From Mesorhizobium sp. WSM3860 (lineage in GTDB: Bacteria; Pseudomonadota; Alphaproteobacteria; Rhizobiales; Rhizobiaceae), in NCBI RefSeq assembly GCF_002294995.1, contig NZ_NSGF01000010.1, positions 1-64,000 of the forward strand: a DNA stretch of 64,000 bases, read 5' to 3'. Below, one piece after another: positions 45,601 through 55,218 of the stretch. The notes under the pieces are model-generated. The model made no database searches. It was given only the letters and a program-made list of their open reading frames with translations, and was not told the origin of the DNA. Both the position numbers and the translations under genes were made by a program. How positions within the stretch are numbered: the stretch's first letter is position 1; every line of letters starts with the position of its first letter.

Positions 45601-47685
45601 TCAGCTGTCATGAAAATGGTTGTAGACCAGCTTGGCCACGTGCTCGGAAATGCCGTCGACCTTGACCAGGTCCTCGACGGCGGCGCGGCTGACCGCCTTG
45701 GCGGTGCCGAAATGGTGAAGCAGCGCCCGCTTGCGGCCTGGCCCGATGCCGGCGATCTCGTCGAGCGGGCTCTTCACCATCTCCTTCTTGCGGCGGGCGC
45801 GGTGCGAGCCGATGGCGAAGCGATGCACCTCGTCGCGCAGGCGCTGGACGAAATAGAGCACCGGGTCGCGCACCGGCAGCGTGAAAGAGTCCCTGCCCTT
45901 GACGAAGAAGCGCTCGCGCCCGGCGTCGCGGTCCTGGCCCTTGGCGATGCCGATGGCGACGACCCGGTCCTCAATGCCGAGATCGGACAGGATCTTGCGC
46001 ACCGCCGTCATCTGGCCCTGGCCGCCGTCGATCAGGATGACGTCCGGCCAGGCCGGGAAGCTGCCGTTTCCGCCGACGAGATCCTCTGCCGCATCGTCCT
46101 CGGCTTCCGCTCCCGCCTCACCCGAGGGCTGGACGTCGCCATGCTCCCTGAGCAGCCGCGAGAAGCGGCGCTCCATCACCTCGCGCATCATGCCGAAATC
46201 GTCACCGGGCGTGATCTCGGTCGAGCGGATGTTGAATTTGCGGTACTGGTTCTTCACAAAACCTTCCGGCCCGGCGACGACCATGGCGCCGACCGCATTG
46301 GTGCCCATGATGTGCGAGTTGTCGAAGACCTCGATGCGCACCGGCGGCCTTGCAAGGCCGAAAGTCTCGGCAAAACCTTGCAGCAGCCGCGCCTGCGTCG
46401 AGGTTTCCGCCAGCCTGCGACCGAGCGCCTCACGCGCGTTCTGCAGCGCGTGATCGGTGAGATCCTTCTTCTCGCCGCGCTGCGGCACCGAGATCGCTAT
46501 CCTGCGCCCGGCACGGGTGGAGAGCGCCTCGGCGAGCAGCTCCTGCTCCTGCACCGCCTGGGAGAGAAGCAGCGTACGCGCCGGCAGCTTGTCGTCATAG
46601 AACTGCGCCAGGAAGGATCCCAGCACCTCGGCCGGCTCCAGCGCCGGATCGGCCTTTGGGAAATAGGCGCGGTTGCCCCAGTTCTGGCCGGTGCGGAAGA
46701 AGAACACCTGGATGCAGGTCTGGCCGCCTTCCTGGTGGATGGCAAAGACATCCGCCTCCTCCACCGTCTGCGGGTTGATGCCCTGATGCGCCTGTACATG
46801 CGACAGCGCCGCGAGGCGATCCCGGTAGATAGCGGCCCGCTCGAAATCGAGCTCTTCGGAGGCTTGCTGCATGGCGGCCGAGATCTCGGTCTTCACCTTC
46901 TGGCTGCGGCCGGAGAGAAAATCCTTCGCCTCGGCGACCAGCTCGGCATAGCCCCGATGCGATATCTCGCCGGTGCAGGGGCCGGCGCAGCGCTTGATCT
47001 GGTAGAGCAGGCAGGGGCGCGTGCGGTTCTCGTAGAAGGAATCCGTGCAGCTCCTGAGCAGGAAGGCGCGCTGCAGCGAATTGATGGTGCGCCCAACCGC
47101 GCCGGCGGAAGCGAAGGGCCCAAAATAGTCGCCCTTGCGCGAGCGCGCGCCGCGATGCTTGTAGATGCCGGGCGAGACATGGTCGCCGGTAAGCAGGATG
47201 TAAGGGAACGACTTGTCATCCCGCATCAGCACGTTGAAGCGGGGCCTCAGCCGCTTGATGAGGTTGGCCTCGAGCAGCAGCGCCTCGATCTCGGTGCGGG
47301 TGACGACGAATTCCATCGTCGCCGTCTCGCGCACCATGCGGCCGATGCGGGCGGTGTGGAAGCGCCCCTGCGCATAATTGGTGACGCGCTTCTTCAGGCT
47401 GCGCGCCTTGCCGACATAGAGCACGTCTCCGGCGGCGTTCATCATCCGGTAGACGCCGGGCTGGTTGGGCAGCCGCTTGACGAAAGTCTGGATCACCTCG
47501 GCGCCGACCATGCCGCCGGCGTCGCCGGCATGCGGCGTCCAGTCTATGGCCGTGAAAGCGACGTCGGGACCGGCGCCAACCGCCTCCGGCTCGACGATCT
47601 CCTCCGACGCCTCGTCCTCGATATGGAGATCGGGCGGCAAATCATCGGCGGCGCCGATGGGGCTGTGTTTTTGGGCAGGACTCAT
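45601..47685 (-). CDS. uvrC: Excinuclease ABC subunit C
   Basis: The 694-residue protein has the GIY-YIG nuclease ([25 protein letters not shown]), a cysteine segment [13 protein letters not shown], a UVR domain (about [20 protein letters not shown]), the RNase H-like C-terminal nuclease ([40 protein letters not shown]) and two helix-hairpin-helix units at the end ([17 protein letters not shown]). It makes both incisions in nucleotide excision repair. ATG 47685 overlaps the SDR stop (ATGA). Confidence 0.97.
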   Translation of the reverse strand: MSPAQKHSPIGAADDLPPDLHIEDEASEEIVEPEAVGAGPDVAFTAIDWTPHAGDAGGMVGAEVIQTFVKRLPNQPGVYRMMNAAGDVLYVGKARSLKKRVTNYAQGRFHTARIGRMVRETATMEFVVTRTEIEALLLEANLIKRLRPRFNVLMRDDKSFPYILLTGDHVSPGIYKHRGARSRKGDYFGPFASAGAVGRTINSLQRAFLLRSCTDSFYENRTRPCLLYQIKRCAGPCTGEISHRGYAELVAEAKDFLSGRSQKVKTEISAAMQQASEELDFERAAIYRDRLAALSHVQAHQGINPQTVEEADVFAIHQEGGQTCIQVFFFRTGQNWGNRAYFPKADPALEPAEVLGSFLAQFYDDKLPARTLLLSQAVQEQELLAEALSTRAGRRIAISVPQRGEKKDLTDHALQNAREALGRRLAETSTQARLLQGFAETFGLARPPVRIEVFDNSHIMGTNAVGAMVVAGPEGFVKNQYRKFNIRSTEITPGDDFGMMREVMERRFSRLLREHGDVQPSGEAGAEAEDDAAEDLVGGNGSFPAWPDVILIDGGQGQMTAVRKILSDLGIEDRVVAIGIAKGQDRDAGRERFFVKGRDSFTLPVRDPVLYFVQRLRDEVHRFAIGSHRARRKKEMVKSPLDEIAGIGPGRKRALLHHFGTAKAVSRAAVEDLVKVDGISEHVAKLVYNHFHDS

Positions 47686-48446
47686 TCCACCATGCCTGTC
47701 ACATCGGGCGTCTGCCATGCAAGATGCTGGCCGCCATCGAGCGCGATCATCTGGCCGGTGACGGAGCGCGCTTCCCAAAGATAGCGGATGGTGGCGCCGA
47801 ATTCCGGCAATTGCGGGCCGCGCTTCAGAATCAGTCCTTCGACCTGCTTGCCGAAATCATCGTCGTCCTGGCGCTTGTTCTTCAGCGTCGGGCCGGGGCC
47901 GATGGCGTTGACGCGAATGCGCGGCCCCAGGGCCTGCGCCAGCATCTGGGTCTGCGTCCACAGGGCCGATTTCGACAGCGCGTAAGAGAAATAGCGCGGC
48001 GTCGGCCGCCAGACACGCTGGTCGATGACGTTGACGATCAGCCCCTCAACCCCTTCCGGCAAGGCGCGAGCAAAGTTCTGCGCCAGCAGCGCCGGCGTCT
48101 TCAGATGAATGGCGAAGTGGCGGTCCCAGGCCTGCCAGTCGAAATCCTCGATCCGGTCGTCGGCGAACAAGGACGCGTTGTTGACGAGCAGCGTGACCGG
48201 GCCAAGGGCAGCCTCGGAGCGACCGACGAGATCGCCGACGGCATTCATGTCGGTGAGGTCGGCGACGAGCACGGCGGCACGGCCGCCCTGGTTCCTGATG
48301 CGGCCGGCCAGCGCCTCGGCCTCGGCTCCGGAACGATTGGCATGGATGGCCACGGCAAAGCCATGCGCGGCAAGGTCCTCGACGATCGCCTTGCCGATCC
48401 TTTTCGCTCCACCCGTCACCAGCACCACGCCAAGGGCTTCTTTCAT
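47682..48446 (-). CDS. Short-chain dehydrogenase/reductase (FolM/pteridine-reductase-like)
   Basis: The Rossmann loop [16 protein letters not shown], the NNAS strand end, and the catalytic YALSK (Y-x3-K) are present in 254 residues. TGGAKRIG and the ANRSG turn that follows favour NADPH and resemble FolM or PTR1-like pteridine reductases. The substrate is not proven. Its stop overlaps the uvrC start, so the two are co-translated. Confidence 0.85.
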   Translation of the reverse strand: MKEALGVVLVTGGAKRIGKAIVEDLAAHGFAVAIHANRSGAEAEALAGRIRNQGGRAAVLVADLTDMNAVGDLVGRSEAALGPVTLLVNNASLFADDRIEDFDWQAWDRHFAIHLKTPALLAQNFARALPEGVEGLIVNVIDQRVWRPTPRYFSYALSKSALWTQTQMLAQALGPRIRVNAIGPGPTLKNKRQDDDDFGKQVEGLILKRGPQLPEFGATIRYLWEARSVTGQMIALDGGQHLAWQTPDVTGMVE

Positions 48447-48858
48447 GTCGTCAATCCTCTACCGGCTTCACGATTCCGGGAAGCCGGCACAATATGACGG
48501 GCCAAGCGTTAAATGCCATTTCTACCTGGGGCAGGAATGTGGCGAAGCGGCCCGTACGCACGCTGCCAACCCGGACTGGGGATCTTTCATAATGCAATAT
48601 ATGTCCCCGAACCCCTTGAACCAAGCGGCGTGCAGCGCAACATGACTAGCGTGCTGACATTCGCTGTTGCGAAGATGCAACGTCACCTTTCGGCCTCATT
48701 CGTGCCAGGGAATGACCCAAGTTCAGGTTCGCTTCAGCCGTATTTCAGCACGACATTTGGAACCGTTGAACGCCAGGCCCGTTTATCCCCCCGGACGGGC
48801 CGGGGGCATTCATGAACATAAAAAGCCTCGTGTCTTGTGGCTTAAGGAGTAAACAACA
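48447..48858. other. Intergenic region with the promoter and leader of the outer-membrane protein gene
   Basis: About 410 bases between divergent genes. No coding sequence is convincing. Near the 3' end a GC-rich hairpin (CCCCCGG-ACGGG-CCGGGGG, about 48788-48806) would lie in the mRNA leader of the following gene, and AAGGAG is ten bases before its start. Confidence 0.45.
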
Positions 48859-49515
48859 ATGCAAGCTAATCTCAAGTTTGCGCGGCCGCTGGCGGTTGCG
48901 CTCGGGCTCTTCGCCCTCGGTGGTACCGCTTATGCCGCGGACGCCGTCACCGAAGAGCCGCCGGCACCGGCCCCGGTCGCCGAACTCCCCGTCGCTTCCT
49001 GGGCCGGCCCCTATGCCGGTATCAGCCTCGGCTACGGCTTCAGCGGCCATGCCGACGCCCGCGACGCCGGCGTCAACGTGAAGACCAAGGGCTTCATCGG
49101 CGGCGTCTTCGGCGGCTATCAGTGGCAGCAGGACAACTTCGTCTACGGCGCTGAAGCCGATCTCGGCTACAATGGCGTCAAGGGCGATAGCGATGGCATC
49201 AACGCCAAGGGCGGCCTCGAAGGCTCGCTGCGCGCTCGCCTCGGCTATGCCGTGACCCCGGAAATTCTGCTCTATGGCACCGGCGGTCTCGCCGCCAAGA
49301 ACCAGAAGATCACGGATGACATCACCGCCACCGACGAAAGCAAGGCGATGCTCGGCTGGACGGCTGGCGTCGGCACCGACATCAAGATCACGGACAACGT
49401 GTTTGGCCGCGTCGAGTACCGTTATACCGACTACGGCGACAAGGACTTTGGCGCCCTCGGCAACGTCAAGTCGAAGGACAACCGCGTCCTCTTCGGCGTC
49501 GGTATGAAGTTCTAA
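48859..49515 (+). CDS. Outer-membrane beta-barrel protein (Omp25/RopB-like porin family)
   Basis: The 218-residue protein has a signal peptide (ending AYAA), a Pro/Ala-rich linker (EEPPAPAPVAELPVASW), and an eight-stranded barrel starting WAGPYAGISLGYGFSG and ending in a C-terminal Phe (VLFGVGMKF). This is the Omp25/Omp31/RopB-like layout of Rhizobiales. It probably binds or stabilises the outer envelope. A strong ribosome site and terminator suggest high expression. Confidence 0.92.
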   Translation: MQANLKFARPLAVALGLFALGGTAYAADAVTEEPPAPAPVAELPVASWAGPYAGISLGYGFSGHADARDAGVNVKTKGFIGGVFGGYQWQQDNFVYGAEADLGYNGVKGDSDGINAKGGLEGSLRARLGYAVTPEILLYGTGGLAAKNQKITDDITATDESKAMLGWTAGVGTDIKITDNVFGRVEYRYTDYGDKDFGALGNVKSKDNRVLFGVGMKF

Positions 49516-49536
49516 GTCGTCCAAGCCACGACACGG

Positions 49537-49566
49537 AAAAGCCGGGCCGCGCGCCCGGCTTTTTTT
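49537..49566 (+). terminator. Intrinsic terminator of the outer-membrane protein gene
   Basis: AAAAGCCGGGC and GCCCGGCTTTT pair around a short CGCGC-type loop and are followed by T residues, 22 bases after the stop. Confidence 0.92.
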
Positions 49567-49609
49567 GTTTGCCCTTCGACAGCCATCAATCCGGCGCGCG
49601 TTCGAGGCT

Positions 49610-50038
49610 TCAACGACTTGCGGCAATCGAAGGATCTGCCGGAGCCTGCTGGAAATCCTCATGGACCGGAACCGACGGCAGCTGATCGAGCCAACTCGCG
49701 CGCGAGCGCATGACGACCTGGGCGTCCGGACGGTAGTCGGCCGGGTCGGTCATGGTCGCGGCGTGAACATGGATCTCGCTGGGCCATCTGTCGGCGCGGA
49801 AATAGAGCCTGGTGCCGCAGGACGGGCAGAACCCGCGAAAGGTGTTCGGGCTGCTTTCATAGTGACTGATGACGCCGGCCCAGTTCAGCTGCTCCGGCCT
49901 CATGCCCAGGAAAGCGGTGAAGGGAGCGGACGTGGCGCGCTGGCAATCGGCGCAGTGACAGACAAGGTTTCGCGTGAGCTCCCCGGAATAGGTCCAGGTG
50001 ACCGCGCCGCACATGCAACGTCCCGCCAGAGATGCCAT
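49610..50038 (-). CDS. GFA-family (glutathione-dependent formaldehyde-activating-like) protein
   Basis: GGAGGAAG precedes the ATG at 50038. The 142-residue protein has the zinc-binding pattern of the family: GRCMCGAVTW, the central CHCADCQRATSAPF, and FCPSCGTRLYF. GFA/CENP-V-like enzymes bind zinc with these cysteines; many have unknown substrates. It is followed by an inward-facing TfoX-like gene on the same strand. Confidence 0.9.
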   Translation of the reverse strand: MASLAGRCMCGAVTWTYSGELTRNLVCHCADCQRATSAPFTAFLGMRPEQLNWAGVISHYESSPNTFRGFCPSCGTRLYFRADRWPSEIHVHAATMTDPADYRPDAQVVMRSRASWLDQLPSVPVHEDFQQAPADPSIAASR

Positions 50039-50117
50039 CGCTTCCTCCGCCGACTGCGTGCCCGGGCCGACCCCGCCGACACCGCCGATGTGAAGAAGGA
50101 TAGACCGCGCGATCTGT

Positions 50118-50501
50118 TCAGGCTGGCCGCTTTGCGACCTTGGCGGGTTTGACCTTCGGCGGCAATGTTTCGACGAAGGCCAGCGCACGGTCGATCCAGC
50201 CGGCGAGATCCGCCTCGGTTGCAGTGCCTTCCGGCGCGACATGGACATAGCCTTCCATGGAACGCCCGCCCATTTCCATCGGCCGCGCATGGGGCCGTGC
50301 GGCTGCGGCCGCGTGCCCTTCCTTGCCGACACGCACCAGCAAGCCGCGCTTCGAGGTGCCGATCAGCATATTGCCGTCGATCATGAAACAGGTGCCGCCG
50401 AACATTTTCTGTTCCGTGAAAGCGCGCCGGCCAAGGGCCGCGCGCAGGCGCCCGACCATCGGGTCGGGAGTGGTGCTGCTCTTGGTGACTGCCTTCGCCA
50501 T
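50118..50501 (-). CDS. TfoX N-terminal-domain protein
   Basis: The 127-residue protein contains TEQKMFGGTCFMIDGNMLIGTSKRGLLVRVG, typical of the TfoX N-terminal domain, followed by GRSMEGYVHVAPEG. Stand-alone TfoX_N proteins are common in alphaproteobacteria; a competence function as in Haemophilus is not implied. Start 50501 has GAGGG upstream. Confidence 0.85.
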   Translation of the reverse strand: MAKAVTKSSTTPDPMVGRLRAALGRRAFTEQKMFGGTCFMIDGNMLIGTSKRGLLVRVGKEGHAAAAARPHARPMEMGGRSMEGYVHVAPEGTATEADLAGWIDRALAFVETLPPKVKPAKVAKRPA

Positions 50502-50610
50502 GCTCAGCCCTCCGCGATTTGCGCGGCATCAGGCAAGCATGGAAGTGGGTCGAGGTTCAAGACCGGCGCGCGAACCGCAAATCTCCGCTCGTGGGGGAGA
50601 TCAGCAGTGC

Positions 50611-51207
50611 TTACCCCGGCACGCAGCCCTTCAGCTCAGGAAACTTCTCGTCGAAGCGCGCGGCCCAGCGTGTAAGCCGGCCGCGGCCCTTTTCCCACTG
50701 GCCGCCGAAACGCAGCGCAAGATAGCCGAGAGTGGCACGCAGCGCCAGCTGGCCAGCAGTGATCTTCTTGGGCAGTTTCGGCGGGTTGGCGTTGAGGAGG
50801 TCGAGCGCGGCGGTGATCTTCGCCCACTGGCGGTCGAGCCAGGGCTGATAGACCATGGCGTCCGGGCGCGTGCGCCGCTCGTAGACCATCGACAGCGCGC
50901 AGTCGCAGATGCCGTCGGCCAGCGCCTCCAGCACCTCGGCCTCGAGCCGCTTGTCGGGATTGCGCGGGAACAGCACGTTCTTCGACAGCCGGTTGAGATG
51001 CTGGGTGATCGCCCGGCTGTCGTGGATCGTGCGGCCGTCCTCCAGCACCAGCACCGGGATCTTGCCCAGCGGATTGGCCGAGATCAGCTCCGCCGGCTTG
51101 TCCTCCGTCTTGACCGGCACGAGGTCGATGGCGATGCCGGCATAGGCGGCGGCCATGCGGACCTTCGAACTATAGGGAGAGGTGGAGGCGTAGAGCAGCT
51201 TCGGCAT
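50611..51207 (-). CDS. Glutathione S-transferase family protein
   Basis: The 198-residue protein begins MPKLLYASTSPYSSKVRMAA, with the thioredoxin-fold active-site Ser region, and has NPLGKIPVLVLEDGRTIHDSRAITQHLN binding the glutathione gamma-glutamyl moiety. The C-terminal helical domain ends FDEKFPELKG. It resembles YibF-type GSTs. Longer starts upstream look non-coding. The substrate is unknown. Confidence 0.88.
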   Translation of the reverse strand: MPKLLYASTSPYSSKVRMAAAYAGIAIDLVPVKTEDKPAELISANPLGKIPVLVLEDGRTIHDSRAITQHLNRLSKNVLFPRNPDKRLEAEVLEALADGICDCALSMVYERRTRPDAMVYQPWLDRQWAKITAALDLLNANPPKLPKKITAGQLALRATLGYLALRFGGQWEKGRGRLTRWAARFDEKFPELKGCVPG

Positions 51208-51328
51208 GGATCGGGTTCCTGATTGTCCGCGCGCACTGTTGACCGAATGCTCTTGCCAGAGCAACGGCCAGCGCCGCCAAAACCTACCGCCAGTTGGCCG
51301 CACCTTGTTCGAGCGGCGCGTGCCGCCG

Positions 51329-51787
51329 CTACTTCAGGGACCGCTCCATGATGATGGTTCGCTCGTCGTCGTGGAAGCTGTCCCGGAGCGCGCGGAAGCC
51401 AAGTGTGGAATAAAATGGCTCCGCGGTGACCGAGGAAGGCACCGTCAGCACCGTCGCGGCGTTTGCCCGCGCTGCTTCCTCGATCTCCAGCATCAGCCGG
51501 CTGCCGACGCCCTGTCCCTGAAATTCAGGATCGACGAACACAGATCGAACCGTTGTTCCGTCCAGGCCCGCGGTACCAACAATCTTGTCGCCGCAAATGG
51601 CGACAAAGACTTGGCGCTTCTTGAAAAGTTGCAGCATGGCCGAGGGGCTGAAGCTCTGCACAACGCGGGCGATGATTTCCGGCCCGTAATCCCTGGCGTT
51701 GGTTCTGCACAGAGCGGCCATAATGACCCGGCTTACCGCTTCGGCATCGCCCTCGCCTGCCCGGCGAATTCCAAGCCGCAAAGCCAT
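51329..51787 (-). CDS. GNAT family N-acetyltransferase
   Basis: The 152-residue protein shows the acetyl-CoA binding loop VFVDPEFQGQGVGSRLMLEIEEAA (Q/R-x-x-G-x-G/A) and the usual C-terminal strand AEPFYSTLGFRAL. AAGGG precedes the ATG at 51787. The substrate cannot be inferred. Confidence 0.9.
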   Translation of the reverse strand: MALRLGIRRAGEGDAEAVSRVIMAALCRTNARDYGPEIIARVVQSFSPSAMLQLFKKRQVFVAICGDKIVGTAGLDGTTVRSVFVDPEFQGQGVGSRLMLEIEEAARANAATVLTVPSSVTAEPFYSTLGFRALRDSFHDDERTIIMERSLK

Positions 51788-51872
51788 GATCGACCCTTTA
51801 CCTGACCGACGTGGGCAGCAGACGACACTGCCCGGACCAGAACGCATCGTGACGCTGCGTGCCGGTCGCGCA

Positions 51873-51920
51873 ATAAAAAAGCTCCCGGAGTTTGCCGGGC
51901 GGCAAATTTCCGGGAGCTTT
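51873..51920 (-). terminator. Intrinsic terminator after the histone-like gene
   Basis: AAAGCTCCCGGA (51878-51889) pairs with TCCGGGAGCTTT (51909-51920); on the minus strand TTTTTTAT follows. It lies 112 bases beyond the stop of the histone-like gene at 52033. Confidence 0.85.
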
Positions 51921-52032
51921 CAGGACAGGTCTTTGCCGATCCACTTCGCCCGCTGTCACGCCGAACTGGCGAGAGGGGCGCCTCGACGGCACCCACCCTC
52001 GCCTGTTCAGGCTCGCGAGCGAAGTTACGCGA

Positions 52033-52389
52033 TTACTTCTTGGCCGGCGCCTTCTTGGCAGGCGCTGCCTTCTTCACGGCTGCCGTCGACTTGGCGGCTG
52101 CTGCTTTCATCGGCGCCTTGGCGGCGGGCTTAGCCGCTGCCTTTGCTGCCGGCTTCTTAGCCGCGGCGGGCTTCGCTGCCGGCTTCTTGGCGGCGGCGGG
52201 CTTCGCTGCCGCCTTCGCGGCCGGCTTAGCCGCAGCCTTCGCCGCAGGCTTTACCGCTGCCTTGGCCGGAGCCTTGGCGGCTGCCTTCGGTGCCGCTGCC
52301 TTCTTCACTGCAGGTTTCGCGGCAGCCTTAGCTGCCGGCTTCTTTGCCGGCGCTTTCGCCGCCGGCGCCTTGGTTGTCGTCTTTGCCAT
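52033..52389 (-). CDS. Histone H1-like Lys/Ala/Pro-rich DNA-binding protein
   Basis: ATG 52389 has AAGGGG seven bases upstream. The 118-residue product is almost only Lys, Ala and Pro, with repeats such as AAKPAAKAAAKPA and PAAKKPAAKP. This is the pattern of bacterial H1-like tails (AlgP, HctB-like, and the tails of some HU proteins), which bind DNA or polyphosphate without sequence specificity. The low complexity makes its length prone to change by slippage. Confidence 0.8.
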   Translation of the reverse strand: MAKTTTKAPAAKAPAKKPAAKAAAKPAVKKAAAPKAAAKAPAKAAVKPAAKAAAKPAAKAAAKPAAAKKPAAKPAAAKKPAAKAAAKPAAKAPMKAAAAKSTAAVKKAAPAKKAPAKK

Positions 52390-52647
52390 GCGATGCCCCT
52401 TGCGTTTTGCCCAAGGTCGTGAGTGACCCGGCGTGCTCATGCATATCTGACTCGCGGCTATCTAGCCAGCGAAGCAACACAATGAATTTCAGTTATTGAA
52501 TTTTGGTTACACAAGACGCGTTGACAAGGGCATCAACGAAAAAAACGACAGAATCTTTGCCCGTCGAAGTGAAATTGCGCCATCGAGAATTCCCGATGCT
52601 CTCTATCGCCGGATCATCCAGACATCTTGGCGCCGCGTAGAGCGTAG

Positions 52648-52954
52648 AATGTGAGCTTATTGCTCATAATGGACAACGCACACCAATCCGAGCACCTCAT
52701 CTTGTCCAGCGGAAAGATTTACAAGTCAAGGCGGAGCAGAACCGAACCGGCGAAGGGGCAAACCTTGCGCGGCAAAAAAAGCGAGCATATAGCTCACATT
52801 CAAGGACGGCCGCTCGGGAGCTCGATCAGCTCAGGCTCTCGCTGCAGAAGGCTTGAGGACTCCGCCCTTCCAATGCTCCCTCGCAATTCCGGGCAGAAAA
52901 CGCGCACTGTCCTGGAATTGCCCTTCGGCCAAATGTGAGTATCTTGTTTATATT
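52648..52954. promoter_or_regulatory. Three related boxes upstream of a TetR gene
   Basis: AATGTGAGCTTATTGCTC (52648-52665, palindromic core GAGC-N5-GCTC at 52653-52665), the inverted GAGCATATAGCTCACATT (52783-52800, core 52783-52795) and AATGTGAGTATCTTG (52932-52946) share the half-site AATGTGAG. The third is close to the TetR start at 52973. They probably bind this regulator. The rest of the 580-base region from 52390 has no convincing gene. Confidence 0.5.
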
Positions 52955-52972
52955 CTCGGGAGGCCCGGCAGG

Positions 52973-53599
52973 ATGTCTACTCGCATTGCAAAGCCAGCCC
53001 CGCGCATGCGCAAGGCGCCGCGCCAGGCGCGCTCGGTCGCCACCGTCGAGGCGATAATCGAAGCAGGTGCTCGCGTTCTAAGCGAGATCGGCTGGGCGGG
53101 CTTCAGCACCAACAAGGTGGCCGAGGCCGCGGGCGTGAGCATCGGGTCGCTCTATCAGTATTTCCCCGACAAGCTTGCGCTGGTCGACGCCATCCGGCGC
53201 CGCCACTTCGACCATGTGCTGTCCGTCATTCGCGAAGCAGCGGCCGAGGAGAAGCCGCTCAGGCAATTCGCGCGCGAGCTGGTGCGCGGCATGATCGCCG
53301 CGCACAGCATCCACCCGACGCTGCATCAGGTGCTGCTCGACGAGACGCCGGGCGACCGCGGCTCGCGCGCCGCGCATGCCTCGTTCCAGGCCCGCTATCT
53401 CGAGCACTATGCGGCGGCCGTCGCGCAATACCGCCGGCGCCTGAAGAATACCGAGACCGTGGCGCGCGTGCTCTCCTCCGCCGTCGAGGGCGTGATCCAC
53501 AATGCGGCGCGCCGCAACATGCTCGATGCGCCGGAGCTGCAGAAGCAGCTCGGCGAGCTGATCTGCGCCTATCTGTCCGGCCAGGGCGTGCGGGCGTGA
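52973..53599 (+). CDS. TetR-family regulator
   Basis: GGGAGG precedes the ATG at 52973. Residues about 25-65 are the TetR helix-turn-helix (ARVLSEIGWAGFSTNKVAEAAGVSIGSLYQYFPDKLAL). The remaining 140 residues form the helical ligand domain. The 208-residue protein is followed by a convergent EamA gene with 28 bases between. Boxes at 52653-52946 are candidate operators. The ligand is unknown. Confidence 0.9.
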   Translation: MSTRIAKPAPRMRKAPRQARSVATVEAIIEAGARVLSEIGWAGFSTNKVAEAAGVSIGSLYQYFPDKLALVDAIRRRHFDHVLSVIREAAAEEKPLRQFARELVRGMIAAHSIHPTLHQVLLDETPGDRGSRAAHASFQARYLEHYAAAVAQYRRRLKNTETVARVLSSAVEGVIHNAARRNMLDAPELQKQLGELICAYLSGQGVRA

Positions 53600-53627
53600 C
53601 GATGGCGAGATCCAGCTGCCGACGCCG

Positions 53628-54464
53628 TCAGGGCTGATAGCCGAGGCAGATCGCGCCCAGCGCGACGACGGCGCAGGCTCCGACGCGCCGCGGCGTCAAC
53701 GCCTCGCCGAGGAAGAACCGGCCGATGAAGGCCGCGAAGACGACGCTTGTCTCGCGGATCGCGGTGATCGGCCCGGCCGGCCCCAGCGCGAAGGCGGCGA
53801 CGACCGCGCCATAGGCCATGAGCGCGAACAGGCCGCCTGCCAGGGCCTTGCGCGTCTCCGGCGCGCGCAGGTCGACGGCCAGCCTGCCGCGCAAGCCGAC
53901 GAAGGTTGCCGGCAGCAGGATGCCATAGATCAAAAGCACCCAGGCGGTGTAGGCGCCGCTATCGCCTGCGGCTCGCACGCCGATGGCGTCGACGGTCGCG
54001 TAAGCCGCGATGATCGCGCCGGTGGCGAGAGCGTAGACGATCGATATCGCCGAGGCTCTGCCCCTCCCGAGCGACAGACCCATGATGCCGCAGGCGACCA
54101 GCGCCACGCCGAGGAGCTCCGGCGTGGCCAGCCGCTGGCCGGCGAGCAGGAAGCCGCCAAGCGCCACCAGCAGCGGTACGCTGCCGCGCACGATCGGATA
54201 GACCTGTCCCAACTCGCCGTCGCGGTAGGCGGCAACCAGGAACACGCTGTAGCCGACCTGAAGGACGGCCGATAGCACGACGTAGGGCAAGGCAGCCGCG
54301 ACTGGCAGTGGATGGAAGAGCGCCAGGACAATAGCGGCGGCAGTGCTCGAGAAGCTCATGACCGTGACCGTCCACAGCCTGTCGGCCCCGGTCCGCAGGA
54401 AGGCGTTCCAGCCGGCATGCAAAATGGCAGCGAACAGCGCGAGCCCGACGACCGTCGGGTTCAT
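53628..54464 (-). CDS. EamA/DMT family transporter
   Basis: The 278-residue protein has the ten-helix EamA pattern, starting GLALFAAILHAGWNAFLRTG and containing AAYRDGELGQVYPIVRGSVPLLVALGGFLL and the second repeat (GPAGPITAIRETSVVFAAFIGRFFLGE). The ATG overlaps the stop of the upstream TetR gene (ATGA), so the TetR probably controls this exporter. The substrate is unknown. Confidence 0.9.
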   Translation of the reverse strand: MNPTVVGLALFAAILHAGWNAFLRTGADRLWTVTVMSFSSTAAAIVLALFHPLPVAAALPYVVLSAVLQVGYSVFLVAAYRDGELGQVYPIVRGSVPLLVALGGFLLAGQRLATPELLGVALVACGIMGLSLGRGRASAISIVYALATGAIIAAYATVDAIGVRAAGDSGAYTAWVLLIYGILLPATFVGLRGRLAVDLRAPETRKALAGGLFALMAYGAVVAAFALGPAGPITAIRETSVVFAAFIGRFFLGEALTPRRVGACAVVALGAICLGYQP

Positions 54465-55036
54465 TGCGGTGCTCGCGCGCCGGCGAGGATGGCGGAAGCC
54501 GCCTTGCGCGCATTGGCAATGGCAATATCGGCCTCCCCCATCTGGGCCATCAGAGTCGCGCCCTCGATCAGCATCAGCAGTGCCGTGGCGACGCCCTCGG
54601 CACAATCCGACGGCATCTCTTCTTCCAGGATGGCGCGCATACGTGCCCGCAAGCCGTTCTTCTGGCGACTGGCTGCCTTGAACACTGGATGATCGGGATC
54701 ACCGAACTCGGCGATCGCGTGCGCGAACAGGCAGCCGTGGAAATCCGGATCGCGAAACCAGCGCTCGTGCCAGTCCAGGATCGTCGCGATCTTCGCTTCC
54801 GCTGTATCCGCCGTCGCGGCCAGCCCGTCGAGCTGGCGTTCGAAACGCGCCGCGCGATGCTCCAGTACCGCGACGATCAGTTCGTCTTTCGCCGGGAAGT
54901 GGCGATACATCGTCATCTTGGCGATGTCCGCCTTCGCGATGATGCGGTCGATGCCGGTGGCGTGGAAGCCGTCCCGCTTGAACAGCAAATAAGCGGTATC
55001 GACGACATGCTGGCGTTTGGCTGATGAAGGCGTCAA
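54461..55036 (-). CDS. TetR-family regulator controlling an EamA exporter
   Basis: A TTG at 55036 with AGGGTGG upstream gives a normal 191 residues; longer starts would run through the operator. The helix-turn-helix reads LFKRDGFHATGIDRIIAKADIAKMTMYRHFPAKDELI, and a C-terminal TetR_C domain with WFRDPDFHGCLFAHAIAEF follows. The gene is coupled to the exporter and a perfect palindrome lies 17 bases upstream, so autoregulation is likely. Confidence 0.87.
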   Translation of the reverse strand: MTPSSAKRQHVVDTAYLLFKRDGFHATGIDRIIAKADIAKMTMYRHFPAKDELIVAVLEHRAARFERQLDGLAATADTAEAKIATILDWHERWFRDPDFHGCLFAHAIAEFGDPDHPVFKAASRQKNGLRARMRAILEEEMPSDCAEGVATALLMLIEGATLMAQMGEADIAIANARKAASAILAGARAPQ

Positions 55037-55053
55037 TGCTGCCACCCTATGAT

Positions 55054-55069
55054 GAGACAGGTCTGTCTC
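55054..55069. promoter_or_regulatory. TetR operator
   Basis: GAGACAG and CTGTCTC are perfect inverted arms around GT. The AGACAG-N2-CTGTCT pattern is a frequent TetR-family operator. It is just upstream of the TetR start. Confidence 0.75.
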
Positions 55070-55218
55070 TTTTAGGATGACCGCTCGGCTCCTGTCAATT
55101 GGCGAGGTCGCCAAGCGTCGGTATCATGCAGGTCCAATGCATCATGCATCGCTGACTTGTGAGGTCACGCCTCACACTCTGAGGTACAGAGTAATCTTGC
55201 GAAAAAGGAGCATTGCCA

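Noticed and set aside
45610-47784. Long plus-strand open frame opposite uvrC
   Set aside because: High GC removes stops on the antisense strand. uvrC has all family motifs, and the antisense product has none.
52040-52426. Hydrophobic Ala/Gly-rich membrane protein on the plus strand
   Set aside because: It is the antisense reading of the Lys/Ala/Pro-rich histone-like gene, which has the ribosome site and terminator.
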